In this document: positions 6,597 to 14,102 of the stretch, piece after piece
Layout: each line of letters begins with the position of its first letter
Numbering within the stretch: the first letter of the stretch is position 1
Assembly: GCA_947371865.1 (NCBI GenBank)
Contig: CANBRH010000022.1
Location: 1 to 17,320 of the forward strand
DNA: 17,320 nucleotides
Reading direction: 5' to 3'
Source: Actinomycetota bacterium
GTDB lineage: Bacteria > Actinomycetota > Actinomycetes > Nanopelagicales > Nanopelagicaceae
Made by a program: the position numbers and the translations under genes
Notes under the pieces: generated by a model
Told to the model about the DNA's origin: nothing
Seen by the model: only the letters and a program-made list of their open reading frames with translations
The model's database searches: none

Positions 6597-7760
6597 TTAC
6601 CCCCTGGCCAATGCAGCGCGGGCGCGGTGAACGACAGATCCAATTACTTCACAGAGTTGATCTATTTCAGCCCGCGTATTTGAAAAGCTAAGCGAAAACC
6701 GCAACGAGGAACGTGCATCGCGCTCGGAAACACCCATAGCGAGCAGTACATGACTAGGTCTTGGCACGCCGGCGCTGCACGCAGATCCGGTTGAACAGTA
6801 AAAACCTTCAGCGTCGAGGAGGAGCAGAAGACCATCGCTTTCTGTTCCCGGAAAAGTAATATTGACAATTCCAGGCAGCGAATGAGTTTGATCGCCATTA
6901 ACCGTAATATCAGGAAAAATTGCGAAGAGAGATTCAACCAAGTATTTCTTTAAAGATCGAATGTAGATCGCGCGTTCAGCCATTTTGGATGTGCTCTCTT
7001 GGGCTGCGGCTGCAAAGGAGACGATCGAGGGAGCATTGAGAGTTCCGCTGCGAATGTCGCGCTCTTGTCCCCCGCCATGCAAAATGGGAGTGAGATCCAA
7101 TCCGCGTCTAAGAATGAGAGCCGCAACGCCAAGTGGTCCACCAATTTTGTGAGCACTGATGGTTGCCGAAGTAACTCCGAGCTGGGAAAAAGAGAAATCT
7201 ACTTTGCCGAAACTTTGCACAGCATCGGTGTGTACCGGAATATCCCCGGCTATTGCCACGACCTCGGCGATGGGTTGGAGAGTCCCAGTTTCGTTGTTGG
7301 AATGCATCACAGCGATAACAGCGATTTCAGAGCCACGACGTTGGACGAAATCAGTTAAGAAGACCAGATCAACAGAGCCGGCAGAGGTAACGGGAATGAA
7401 TACCAGTTCGGCACCTTCATGTTCGTCCAACCACTCCGCTGGATCCAAGATGGCATGGTGCTCGATAGCGGAGATAAGAACAACTCTGCGTTGTGGATCT
7501 TGCGCATGTGCTTTCCAGTAAAAACCTTTGAGGGCAAGATTGTTCGCTTCAGTACCGGATCCAGTAAAAATTATTTCGCTGGGATTGGCATCCACTAGTC
7601 CTGCAATTTGCTCGCGCGCTTCCTCAACATCTTTGCGGATGAGTCGGCCAGGTGAATGAAGACTTGAAGCGTTGCCGATTTTCGCCATCTGTTCGACTAA
7701 GGCGCTGGTGGCCAACGCCGAAAGCGGCGTTGTGGCAGCGTGATCGAAATAGGCGGGCAT
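6597..7760 (-). CDS. Cysteine desulfurase (NifS/IscS family)
   Basis: A pyridoxal-phosphate enzyme that takes sulfur from cysteine, holds it as a persulfide and passes it to acceptors. Of its 387 residues, YFDHAATTP is at the N-terminus, SGTEANNLA at 68-76, EHHAIL at 100-105 and MHSNNETGT at 152-160. HTDAVQSFGK is at 177-186 and the PLP lysine is K205 in SAHKIGGPLG. The mobile loop with active-site cysteine C328 sits in CSTGSACSAG. The fold-type I motifs are all intact. The gene lies directly before mnmA, so it is the likely sulfur donor for tRNA thiolation; the same pairing is known for YrvO and MnmA of Bacillus subtilis. It may also serve Fe-S assembly, since no isc or suf scaffold gene is in view. 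No strong ribosome binding site precedes the ATG; a TAGACT box six bases upstream suggests a leaderless start. Confidence 0.97.
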   Translation of the reverse strand: MPAYFDHAATTPLSALATSALVEQMAKIGNASSLHSPGRLIRKDVEEAREQIAGLVDANPSEIIFTGSGTEANNLALKGFYWKAHAQDPQRRVVLISAIEHHAILDPAEWLDEHEGAELVFIPVTSAGSVDLVFLTDFVQRRGSEIAVIAVMHSNNETGTLQPIAEVVAIAGDIPVHTDAVQSFGKVDFSFSQLGVTSATISAHKIGGPLGVAALILRRGLDLTPILHGGGQERDIRSGTLNAPSIVSFAAAAQESTSKMAERAIYIRSLKKYLVESLFAIFPDITVNGDQTHSLPGIVNITFPGTESDGLLLLLDAEGFYCSTGSACSAGVPRPSHVLLAMGVSERDARSSLRFSLSFSNTRAEIDQLCEVIGSVVHRARAALARG

Positions 7761-7766
7761 TGACCC

Positions 7767-7772
7767 AGTCTA
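7767..7772 (-). promoter_or_regulatory. Candidate leaderless -10 box for cysteine desulfurase
   Basis: TAGACT on the minus strand, exactly six bases before the ATG at 7760, within the 26-base gap after etfA. It fits TANNNT. No clear -35 can be placed. Together with the missing ribosome binding site it suggests that the sulfur-transfer genes and ligA can be transcribed separately from etfBA. Confidence 0.4.
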
Positions 7773-7786
7773 AAGGTTTAGGCCGA

Positions 7787-8743
7787 CTAAGCCTTTTTGA
7801 GTTGGATTTCCGCCGTGGCTTGAGGCAGAACTGCGAAGAGGTCGCCCACTATCCCTAAATCAGCCAAGTCGAAGATGGGTGCATCGGGGTCTTTGTTAAT
7901 GGCCACGATCAATTTGCTGGTCTGCATTCCGGCGCGATGTTGAATTGCTCCAGAAATACCGCACGCCACATACAGTGATGGACTGACGGTCTTTCCAGTC
8001 TGCCCCACCTGGTGAGAATGTGGGTACCAACCAGCATCAGTCGCGGCGCGCGATGCGCCAACGGCAGCGCCCAAAACATCTGCCAGAGCTTCCACAGGTG
8101 CAAAATCACCATTTGTCCCCCGGCCGCCGGAGACAATAACCGAGGCTTCCGTTAACTCGGGACGTCCGCCGGTTACGGCTTCAGTTATGGAGACGACTTT
8201 GTCACCCAATCGACTGGCATCGAAATCGGATTCGGCCACCTTGACCTCAGTGAGGATGGGAGTCGTTGCTGCCACTTCAATTTCCACCGAATTAGAACGT
8301 AAGGTAATAATCGGAGTGCCGTGGCCCACCTTCGAGTGAACCGTTGTTGAGCCACCAAAAATAGATTGAGTAGCAATTAGTGCGGCATCGATATCAATCG
8401 CATCCGTAATAATTCCGGAGTTGGTGCGGACTGCCACTCGAGCTGCAATTTCTTTGCCACGGGCAGTCGAGGTGATCAGAAGCGCCGCCGGCGATTTCTC
8501 GCTGACAAGTTGAGCGATTGCTTGAGCCGAAGCACCGGCTGAATACTTTTCAAAATTAATTCCGGAAAGTGAAATTATTTCCGAGATACCTAAGTGAGAA
8601 AGTTGGGGAGTGAGAACGGAAAGATCTCCATTCAACACCAGAGCCGAGACATCTCCGATCCGCTTGGCAATTGTGGCTAGCTCGCCAACTGAATGGGCAA
8701 CTTTGCCGTGCGCATGATCAACGAGAATAAATACTTGGCTCAT
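7787..8743 (-). CDS. etfA: Electron transfer flavoprotein, alpha subunit
   Basis: FAD-carrying subunit of ETF, which collects electrons from acyl-CoA and other dehydrogenases and passes them to the respiratory chain. The product is 318 residues, the normal length. The N-terminal domain starts MSQVFILVDHAHGKV. The C-terminal FAD domain carries SGGRG at 205-209, the VGQTGKTVSP loop at 246-255, GISGAIQHRAGM at 262-273 and AINKDPDAPIFD at 281-292, ending in ADLGIVGDLFAVLP. Its start overlaps the etfB stop in an ATGA arrangement, so the two subunits are translationally coupled, as expected for a 1:1 heterodimer. No ETF dehydrogenase or acyl-CoA dehydrogenase gene is in the window, so the electron donor cannot be named. 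Confidence 0.98.
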   Translation of the reverse strand: MSQVFILVDHAHGKVAHSVGELATIAKRIGDVSALVLNGDLSVLTPQLSHLGISEIISLSGINFEKYSAGASAQAIAQLVSEKSPAALLITSTARGKEIAARVAVRTNSGIITDAIDIDAALIATQSIFGGSTTVHSKVGHGTPIITLRSNSVEIEVAATTPILTEVKVAESDFDASRLGDKVVSITEAVTGGRPELTEASVIVSGGRGTNGDFAPVEALADVLGAAVGASRAATDAGWYPHSHQVGQTGKTVSPSLYVACGISGAIQHRAGMQTSKLIVAINKDPDAPIFDLADLGIVGDLFAVLPQATAEIQLKKA

Positions 8744-9549
8744 ATCAATCTCTTCTCTGCTAAGAAATCGGCAAAGACTTTGCCACCATTGCCATCATCA
8801 ACAACTTTAATTCCGGCCGCTCTGGCGGCACGCTCCTGTGCATTATTAACGGTGCTCCAGGCAGATCCAATTCCAACGGCCTGGGAATCAATTCCAAGTT
8901 CTGAAAGAGTTGGAATCGCGATGGGTTTTTTCTTCGAAGCCATAATCCCTTTGAAGGATGGATAACGAGGTTCATTAATCTTTTCGATAACGCTCACGAC
9001 GGCGGGAAGAGTAGATTCCATATTTTCAATTCCGGCATCGGTCGTGCGTGCAACAGATATTTTTGAAGTTGCGGGATCAACCTCAAGCGAGCCAGCAAAG
9101 GTCAGCTGGGCAATGTTTAGACGTTCGGCCAACATGGCAGGAACAACACTCATGCGCGCGTCGGTAGATTCGGTGCCGCAGAGGACGAGGTCGAATTTCT
9201 CGCGCTCGATGATTTTGGAAAGGACCAATGACGTGGCGAGCGCATCGGAACCAGCAAGGGCTGGGTCAGAAATCAGAATGGCATTATCGGCGCCCATCGA
9301 CAACGCTTTGCGAATGGCTTCGGTCGCGCGATCAGGACCCATCGAAATAATGGTGACCGTGTGGCCACTGCCTTCACCTGCTTCACCGGTCGGAGAGTGC
9401 TTTTCGACCAGTCGCAGCGCCTCTTCAACGGCGTACTCATCTAGGTCATTAAGAACGGCATCTACCCCTGCGCGATCGAGCAAGCCGCCCGACATCTTCT
9501 TCTCCGCCCATGAATCTGGGACCTGCTTGACGGCGACAGCGATCTTCAT
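8740..9549 (-). CDS. etfB: Electron transfer flavoprotein, beta subunit
   Basis: AMP-binding partner of EtfA. The 269 residues begin MKIAVAVKQVPDS, the usual EtfB opening. NDLDEYAVEEALRL is near 34-47, and the family signature LCGTESTDARMSVVPAMLAERL falls near 123-144. The sequence has the canonical beta subunit length. Whether it belongs to the ordinary or to a bifurcating ETF cannot be decided with certainty; the association with etfA only, without acyl-CoA dehydrogenase or a ferredoxin protein, favours the ordinary form. The ATG at 9549 has GGAGAG five bases ahead. It is the first gene of the long minus-strand series and faces glgX across a divergent promoter region. Confidence 0.98.
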   Translation of the reverse strand: MKIAVAVKQVPDSWAEKKMSGGLLDRAGVDAVLNDLDEYAVEEALRLVEKHSPTGEAGEGSGHTVTIISMGPDRATEAIRKALSMGADNAILISDPALAGSDALATSLVLSKIIEREKFDLVLCGTESTDARMSVVPAMLAERLNIAQLTFAGSLEVDPATSKISVARTTDAGIENMESTLPAVVSVIEKINEPRYPSFKGIMASKKKPIAIPTLSELGIDSQAVGIGSAWSTVNNAQERAARAAGIKVVDDGNGGKVFADFLAEKRLI

Positions 9550-9567
9550 AATCTCTCCATAGCGGTT

Positions 9568-9597
9568 ATGTTACTGGTGAGTAGAAAGATAAACCAA
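9568..9597 (-). promoter_or_regulatory. Candidate promoter of etfB
   Basis: Minus strand TTGGTT (9597-9592) and TAACAT (9573-9568) are 18 bases apart. TAACAT fits TANNNT, while the -35 shares only TTG with the consensus. The start would lie near 9560, leaving a leader of about 11 bases that consists almost only of the GGAGAG site. Pattern-based only. Confidence 0.35.
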
Positions 9598-9649
9598 CAT
9601 TTTCGCAGCAGCCGCGAGAGCATTTTGCGCCGCTGTAACACAAGGCGAT

Positions 9650-9655
9650 TAGGGT
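9650..9655 (+). promoter_or_regulatory. Candidate -10 box of glgX, six bases before the GTG
   Basis: TAGGGT lies exactly six bases before the GTG at 9662, with a weak TTGCGC at 9625-9630 nineteen bases upstream. This is the same layout as at fabD, the 44-residue protein and the cysteine desulfurase gene. The AGGG within the box could instead act as a ribosome binding site seven bases from the GTG, so the two readings compete here. Confidence 0.35.
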
Positions 9656-9661
9656 GTGTGC

Positions 9662-11773
9662 GTGAAACCGGCCGATCCACGCTATCTCGGAGCAACTCTG
9701 ACCGAAGGCGGCGCGAATTTTGCCCTCTGGGCAGCTGCGGCCGATGCCGTGGAGGTCTGCCTGTTCAATGAAGTCAATGGCAAGACCATGGAGACTCGGT
9801 TTGCCCTCAGCCATCGAGATGGTCCGATTTTCCACGGCTACCTTGCTGGGGTTCGTGCCGGGCAGAAATATGGCTTCCGTGTTTACGGACCATGGCGACC
9901 GGAAGAAGGCTGGCGGTTTAACTCCCACAAACTCTTGATCGATCCCTATGCCCATCTGCTGGAAGGCGAGCTCACCTATGCCGCCGAGATTTATGGCCAC
10001 CAAGCCATCGACCACTCTGGCAAAGGCGACCTGAGCCAGCGCAGCGACTCCGATAGCGCGGGCTTGGTTCCGTATTCTGTTGTTACTGGCCACGGGCATT
10101 CGCATCCGCAGCGCCTCAATACTCCATGGTCCAAGACCGTCATTTACGAGGCTCATGTTCGTGGGCTAACTGAATTCAATTCCGAAATCCCCGAGGAAGA
10201 GCGCGGAACATACAAGGCGCTCGGGCACCACAGCACCATCGAATATTTGAAGAAGTTAGGAATTACAGCGCTTGAACTTTTGCCCATTCACCATTTTGTT
10301 ACCGAACCTGCTATCGCCGATCGCGGTCGTCAGAATTTTTGGGGTTACAACGCTTTAGCCTTCAGCGCACCTCACCGTAAGTACGCAGCTACGCAAGATC
10401 CAATTGCCGAACTTCGCGAAGCGGTCTCTGCACTGCACAAGGCTGGTATCGAAGTCATTCTCGATGTCGTCTACAACCACACTGCCGAAGGTGGGCATGG
10501 TGGTCCGACTCTTTCCTTCCGCGGTATCGATAGCAAAACTTTTTACCGCCGCATCAAAGGCGATCTCTATGACGATGTAACTGGCTGTGGAAACACAGTT
10601 GATGCCCGACGTCCCTTTGTCGTCCGAATGATTATTGATTCGTTGCACTGGTGGAGTGAAGTTATTGGTATTGACGGTTTTCGTTTCGACCTCGCTTCAG
10701 CACTTTCTCGAAATGATTATGGTATTGATACAACCGGTCCACTCTTTTCTGCCATAGCGAGTGATCCGATCTTGCGGGAACGAAAATTGATTGCAGAGCC
10801 CTGGGATGTTGCTGGATATGCACTTGGTGATTTCCCGCACCCGATACGCGAATGGAACGATCACTATCGCGATTCGTTACGTCAATTTTGGCTCGCCGAT
10901 CCCGCTCGCGGATTCAGCGAGGGGGTAGGTGATTTAGCCTCGCGCCTTAGTGGCTCGCACGACATTTTTTACTTCCGGGGCCCAACATCGAGTATCAATT
11001 TCATTACCTCTCATGATGGTTTCACGCTTGCAGATCTCGTCAGTTACGAAAATAAGCACAACGAGCCTAATCAGGAATTTAATCGTGATGGCAGTACCTC
11101 TAACCGTTCCTGGAACTTAGGAGTTGAAGGGCAAACAAAAGATCCGAAGATAAACGAACTGCGAATTCGGCTACAGAAATCGATGCTGGCATCCTTGTTG
11201 CTCTCATCCGGTGTGCCGATGCTGACCATGGGCGATGAAGTTGGCAGATCGCAAAATGGTTCAAATAATGCTTACTCGCTTCCAGCAAATGGCGATGTCC
11301 TCTCCCCCGCAGCATTTAACGGTGGTTGGGCTCTCAATTGGTCACCCAATGAAATCCAAAGCGATCTTTTAGAAGCAACGCGAAATCTCATCTCCATGCG
11401 CCGCAACTATTTATCCGATGTCGTTCGTGAATTTTTTACCGGCCAAATGGATTTAGGTACAAGTCGCAAGGACCTGGCCTGGTTCCGCAGAAATGGCGAA
11501 GAGATGACGGATGCGAATTGGCATCAGGGCGATCGTAGTTACCTAAGTATGTATGTAGAAGCTTCGGCAAACCACGCACTGCTTATACTTTTGAACTCAT
11601 CCACCCATGACAATGAATTCACTTTGCCAATTGAAAAGTGGGGCGCCCTATATCGCTCAATTTTTGATTCAGCTGAAGCCATTGCAACTTTTGAGCCTCG
11701 AATCGCCAAACCGGCAGACACCACCATTCTGGCTCCGCATAGTGTGCAGATTTGGCTCGTTAATCGCACCTAA
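9662..11773 (+). CDS. glgX: Glycogen debranching enzyme GlgX (isoamylase type)
   Basis: Hydrolyses alpha-1,6 branches of glycogen or phosphorylase limit dextrin. The 703-residue protein has an N-terminal CBM48-like domain (PADPRYLGATLTEGGANFAL and onward) and a GH13 barrel. The four GH13 regions are DVVYNH (268-273), GFRFDLA with nucleophile D343, IAEPWDV with acid/base E379, and FITSHDGFT with D452, all intact. The length and the HNEPNQEFNRDG-type insert are as in GlgX/TreX enzymes. Starts at 9656 and 9662 are both GTG. I chose 9662 because AGGG is seven bases ahead and a TAGGGT box is six bases ahead; the 9656 start would add two residues and has no spacing for a ribosome binding site. It is followed after 39 bases by fabD. 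No glycogen synthase or branching enzyme gene is nearby. Confidence 0.96.
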   Translation: MKPADPRYLGATLTEGGANFALWAAAADAVEVCLFNEVNGKTMETRFALSHRDGPIFHGYLAGVRAGQKYGFRVYGPWRPEEGWRFNSHKLLIDPYAHLLEGELTYAAEIYGHQAIDHSGKGDLSQRSDSDSAGLVPYSVVTGHGHSHPQRLNTPWSKTVIYEAHVRGLTEFNSEIPEEERGTYKALGHHSTIEYLKKLGITALELLPIHHFVTEPAIADRGRQNFWGYNALAFSAPHRKYAATQDPIAELREAVSALHKAGIEVILDVVYNHTAEGGHGGPTLSFRGIDSKTFYRRIKGDLYDDVTGCGNTVDARRPFVVRMIIDSLHWWSEVIGIDGFRFDLASALSRNDYGIDTTGPLFSAIASDPILRERKLIAEPWDVAGYALGDFPHPIREWNDHYRDSLRQFWLADPARGFSEGVGDLASRLSGSHDIFYFRGPTSSINFITSHDGFTLADLVSYENKHNEPNQEFNRDGSTSNRSWNLGVEGQTKDPKINELRIRLQKSMLASLLLSSGVPMLTMGDEVGRSQNGSNNAYSLPANGDVLSPAAFNGGWALNWSPNEIQSDLLEATRNLISMRRNYLSDVVREFFTGQMDLGTSRKDLAWFRRNGEEMTDANWHQGDRSYLSMYVEASANHALLILLNSSTHDNEFTLPIEKWGALYRSIFDSAEAIATFEPRIAKPADTTILAPHSVQIWLVNRT

Positions 11774-11800
11774 TACTCGGCAGTAACCGATTTTCCGACC

Positions 11801-11806
11801 TAAACT
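11801..11806 (+). promoter_or_regulatory. Candidate leaderless -10 box of the fab operon
   Basis: TAAACT lies six bases before the GTG start of fabD, identical in hexamer and spacing to the box before the 44-residue membrane protein. A weak TCGGCA (11777-11782) sits 18 bases upstream. No ribosome binding site precedes the GTG, which supports initiation on a leaderless transcript. Confidence 0.5.
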
Positions 11807-11812
11807 CTTGGC

Positions 11813-12736
11813 GTGCTAGCAATCGTGGCGCCTGGGCAAGGTTCGCAAGTTCCAGGCTTTCTCCTTCCTTGGCTCGAGAACTCTCAGAGTTCAAGCCTGA
11901 TCGATCATTGGTCATCCATCATTAATTTAGATCTTCGCGCATTAGGCACTACAGCCGAGGCCGATGAAATCCGAGAAACTTCAAATGCGCAACCACTCTT
12001 AGTTGCTGCCGGATTAATTGCCTTCGCACGCCTTCGCTCTGAATTTAATTTTGAAGTTTCGGCCTTTGCTGGCCACTCGGTTGGCGAAATAACTGCTCTC
12101 GGGGCGGCAAATGTTTTGGATTTCGAATCCGCTATGAAATTGGTTCGAGTGCGCGGATCTGAAATGTCTCAAGCTGCCTTAGGTTCCAACACCGGAATGG
12201 CCGCAGTACTCGGCGGAGATCGCGAAGTGGTAGTTGCCCACCTTTCATCTTTGGATCTGACTGCTGCCAACGAAAATGGTGCAGGGCAGATAGTCGCTGC
12301 AGGATCGGCCACGCAACTGGCACTCTTGGGTGAAAACCCACCAGCAGGTTCGCGCGTTCGACCGCTGGCTGTATCAGGAGCTTTTCACACCTCGGTTATG
12401 GCTGCCGCTGTACCAGTACTTCGCGAGCTGGCATCTCAATTGGAGGTACATGACTCCTCTGTACCGATTCTCTCCAATAAAGATGGTGCATCCTTAAATA
12501 ACGGAGAAGAACTTCTCACTCGCATTGTTGGCCAGATCGCCGGTCCGGTGCGCTGGGATCTCTGCATGGACCGACTCTCAGCACTGGGCATAACTGGCGT
12601 CCTAGAATTGCCACCTGCCGGAACCTTGGTCGGACTGATCAAGCGCGCGGCACCCGATATTGAAACTTTTGCATTGAAATCACCCGATGATCTCACCAGC
12701 GCTCAAGAATTTATCGCTCGCCACGGAGGCAACTAA
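11813..12736 (+). CDS. fabD: Malonyl-CoA:ACP transacylase FabD
   Basis: Moves malonyl groups from CoA to acyl carrier protein, supplying the extender for type II fatty-acid synthesis. The 307-residue sequence opens LAIVAPGQGSQ. The nucleophile S89 is in AGHSVGE, the substrate arginine R114 in VRGSEMSQ, NENGAGQIV is near 153-161 and the catalytic H192 in SGAFHTSVM. The start is a GTG at 11813; the preceding bases have no purine-rich site, but a TAAACT box is six bases away, so the message is probably leaderless. The TAA stop shares one base with the fabH ATG (TAATG). It is the first gene of fabD-fabH-acpP-fabF, the order seen in Streptomyces. The FasR regulator gene that precedes fabD there is absent here. 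Confidence 0.97.
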   Translation: MLAIVAPGQGSQVPGFLLPWLENSQSSSLIDHWSSIINLDLRALGTTAEADEIRETSNAQPLLVAAGLIAFARLRSEFNFEVSAFAGHSVGEITALGAANVLDFESAMKLVRVRGSEMSQAALGSNTGMAAVLGGDREVVVAHLSSLDLTAANENGAGQIVAAGSATQLALLGENPPAGSRVRPLAVSGAFHTSVMAAAVPVLRELASQLEVHDSSVPILSNKDGASLNNGEELLTRIVGQIAGPVRWDLCMDRLSALGITGVLELPPAGTLVGLIKRAAPDIETFALKSPDDLTSAQEFIARHGGN

Positions 12737-13758
12737 TGGCTCTGCATTTTGATACTTCGGTGCGAAATTCCCGCATCCTCTCGGTTGGCGCGTACCGCCC
12801 CGCCCGAGTCGTTCCCAACTCTGAAATTGTCGATCGGATTGAGTCCAGCGACGAATGGATTCGTCAACGCACCGGCATCGAGACAAGGCACATCGCATCG
12901 GCAGATGAGTCCCTCATTGATATGGCCGAAGCTGCGGCAACTATTGCTCTGCGCCGGGCTGGCATCACCATGGAGCAAGTTTCTGCGGTTATTTTTGCAA
13001 CTATTACCTATCCTTATCAGGCACCTAGCGCTGCCACCGAACTTATCGTGCGCCTCGGCAACCCCAAAGCCGCAGCCTTTGATATCTCAGCAGCGTGTGC
13101 TGGCTTTTGTTACGGAGTGGCTCTAGCTAATGATCTGGTGCGCGCAAAGACTGCCGAATACGTCCTAGTGATTGGTGGCGAAAAACTCTCTGACTTCACC
13201 AATCCTGACGATCGCGCTACCGCCTTCATTTTTGCCGATGGAGCTGGCGCTGTCGTCATTGGCCCCTCGGATGAGCCACGAATCGGACCTACGATGTGGG
13301 GCGCCTCGGCGGAATCTCGCGATGCCATTCTTATGCACCCTTCCTGGCTTGATTACAAAAAAGCTGACACTAGAGAAAGTGCGGCTTGGCCAGATATTGC
13401 CCAGCAAGGTCAAACCGTCTTTCGATGGGCGGTTTACGAGATGGCTCCAATTGGCCTGAAGGCGATCGCGGCAGCGGGTCTACAACCGGAAGATTTGGCA
13501 GCTTTTATCCCCCATCAAGCAAACGAGCGAATTATCGATTCACTGGCTCGCTCTATGAAATTACCCGAATCAGTCCAAATCGCTCGAGATATTCGCACTA
13601 CTGGAAATACCTCGGCGGCTTCAGTGCCTCTTGCTATGGATGCCCTGCTTTCATCACAACCAGAACTCCACGGTAAGAATGCTCTGCTTATAGGCTTTGG
13701 CGCTGGCCTCGTGTATGCCGGTCAGGTGGTTGAACTGCCACCACTTCCAACCAAGTAA
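12736..13758 (+). CDS. fabH: Beta-ketoacyl-ACP synthase III FabH
   Basis: Starts fatty-acid chains by condensing a short acyl-CoA with malonyl-ACP. The 340 residues contain the catalytic triad: C121 in SAACAGFCYG, H260 in PHQANERI and N291 in GNTSAAS. ESSDEWIRQRTGIETRH (37-53) and the FADGAGAVV stretch near 166-174 are also standard. The start overlaps the fabD stop by one base and has a strong GGAGG seven bases ahead. It is about 20 residues longer than the E. coli protein, with extra length at the N-terminus and in the loop around 180-215. Actinobacterial FabH often prefers branched or longer primers; the sequence alone does not show which is used here. Confidence 0.97.
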   Translation: MALHFDTSVRNSRILSVGAYRPARVVPNSEIVDRIESSDEWIRQRTGIETRHIASADESLIDMAEAAATIALRRAGITMEQVSAVIFATITYPYQAPSAATELIVRLGNPKAAAFDISAACAGFCYGVALANDLVRAKTAEYVLVIGGEKLSDFTNPDDRATAFIFADGAGAVVIGPSDEPRIGPTMWGASAESRDAILMHPSWLDYKKADTRESAAWPDIAQQGQTVFRWAVYEMAPIGLKAIAAAGLQPEDLAAFIPHQANERIIDSLARSMKLPESVQIARDIRTTGNTSAASVPLAMDALLSSQPELHGKNALLIGFGAGLVYAGQVVELPPLPTK

Positions 13759-13812
13759 ATTTACCCACTAACGAAGTACAAAAAAAATGAAACCGGAAAG
13801 AGGACGAAGAAT

Positions 13813-14061
13813 ATGGCACTAACAGTTGATGAAGTACTAGCAGGAATCAAGGAAATCGTTGTTGAAGTTGCTGGCATCTCTGCAGACGACATCGCAATGG
13901 ATAAGAAGTTCACCGATGATCTCGATGTTGATTCACTCAGCATGGTCGAAGTTGTCGTTGCCGCAGAAGAGCGCTTTGGCGTCAAGATTCCTGATGAAGA
14001 AGTTACCAATATGGCAACAGTTGGAGATGCGGTCAACTTCATCGTTGGCGCTTCTAAGTAA
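13813..14061 (+). CDS. acpP: Acyl carrier protein AcpP
   Basis: Carries growing acyl chains on a phosphopantetheine arm. This 82-residue acidic protein has the attachment serine S41 in DLDVDSLSMVE, with VVAAEERFGVKIPDEE and the closing helix TVGDAVNFI following, the usual four-helix ACP layout. The ATG at 13813 has AGAGGA about eight bases ahead, and the 54-base gap after fabH gives room for extra control, since ACP is normally needed in large excess. No promoter could be placed in that gap with any assurance. Its position between fabH and fabF marks it as the ACP of primary fatty-acid synthesis. Confidence 0.98.
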   Translation: MALTVDEVLAGIKEIVVEVAGISADDIAMDKKFTDDLDVDSLSMVEVVVAAEERFGVKIPDEEVTNMATVGDAVNFIVGASK

Positions 14062-14102
14062 TTTAAGGCAATTCTCGTACCTTCGAAAGAGGAAACTTCA
14101 CG

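Noticed and set aside
9566..10156. 196-codon minus-strand frame opposite the glgX start
   Set aside because: It is antisense to the well-supported glgX domain, shows no known motif, and would overlap the divergent promoter region.
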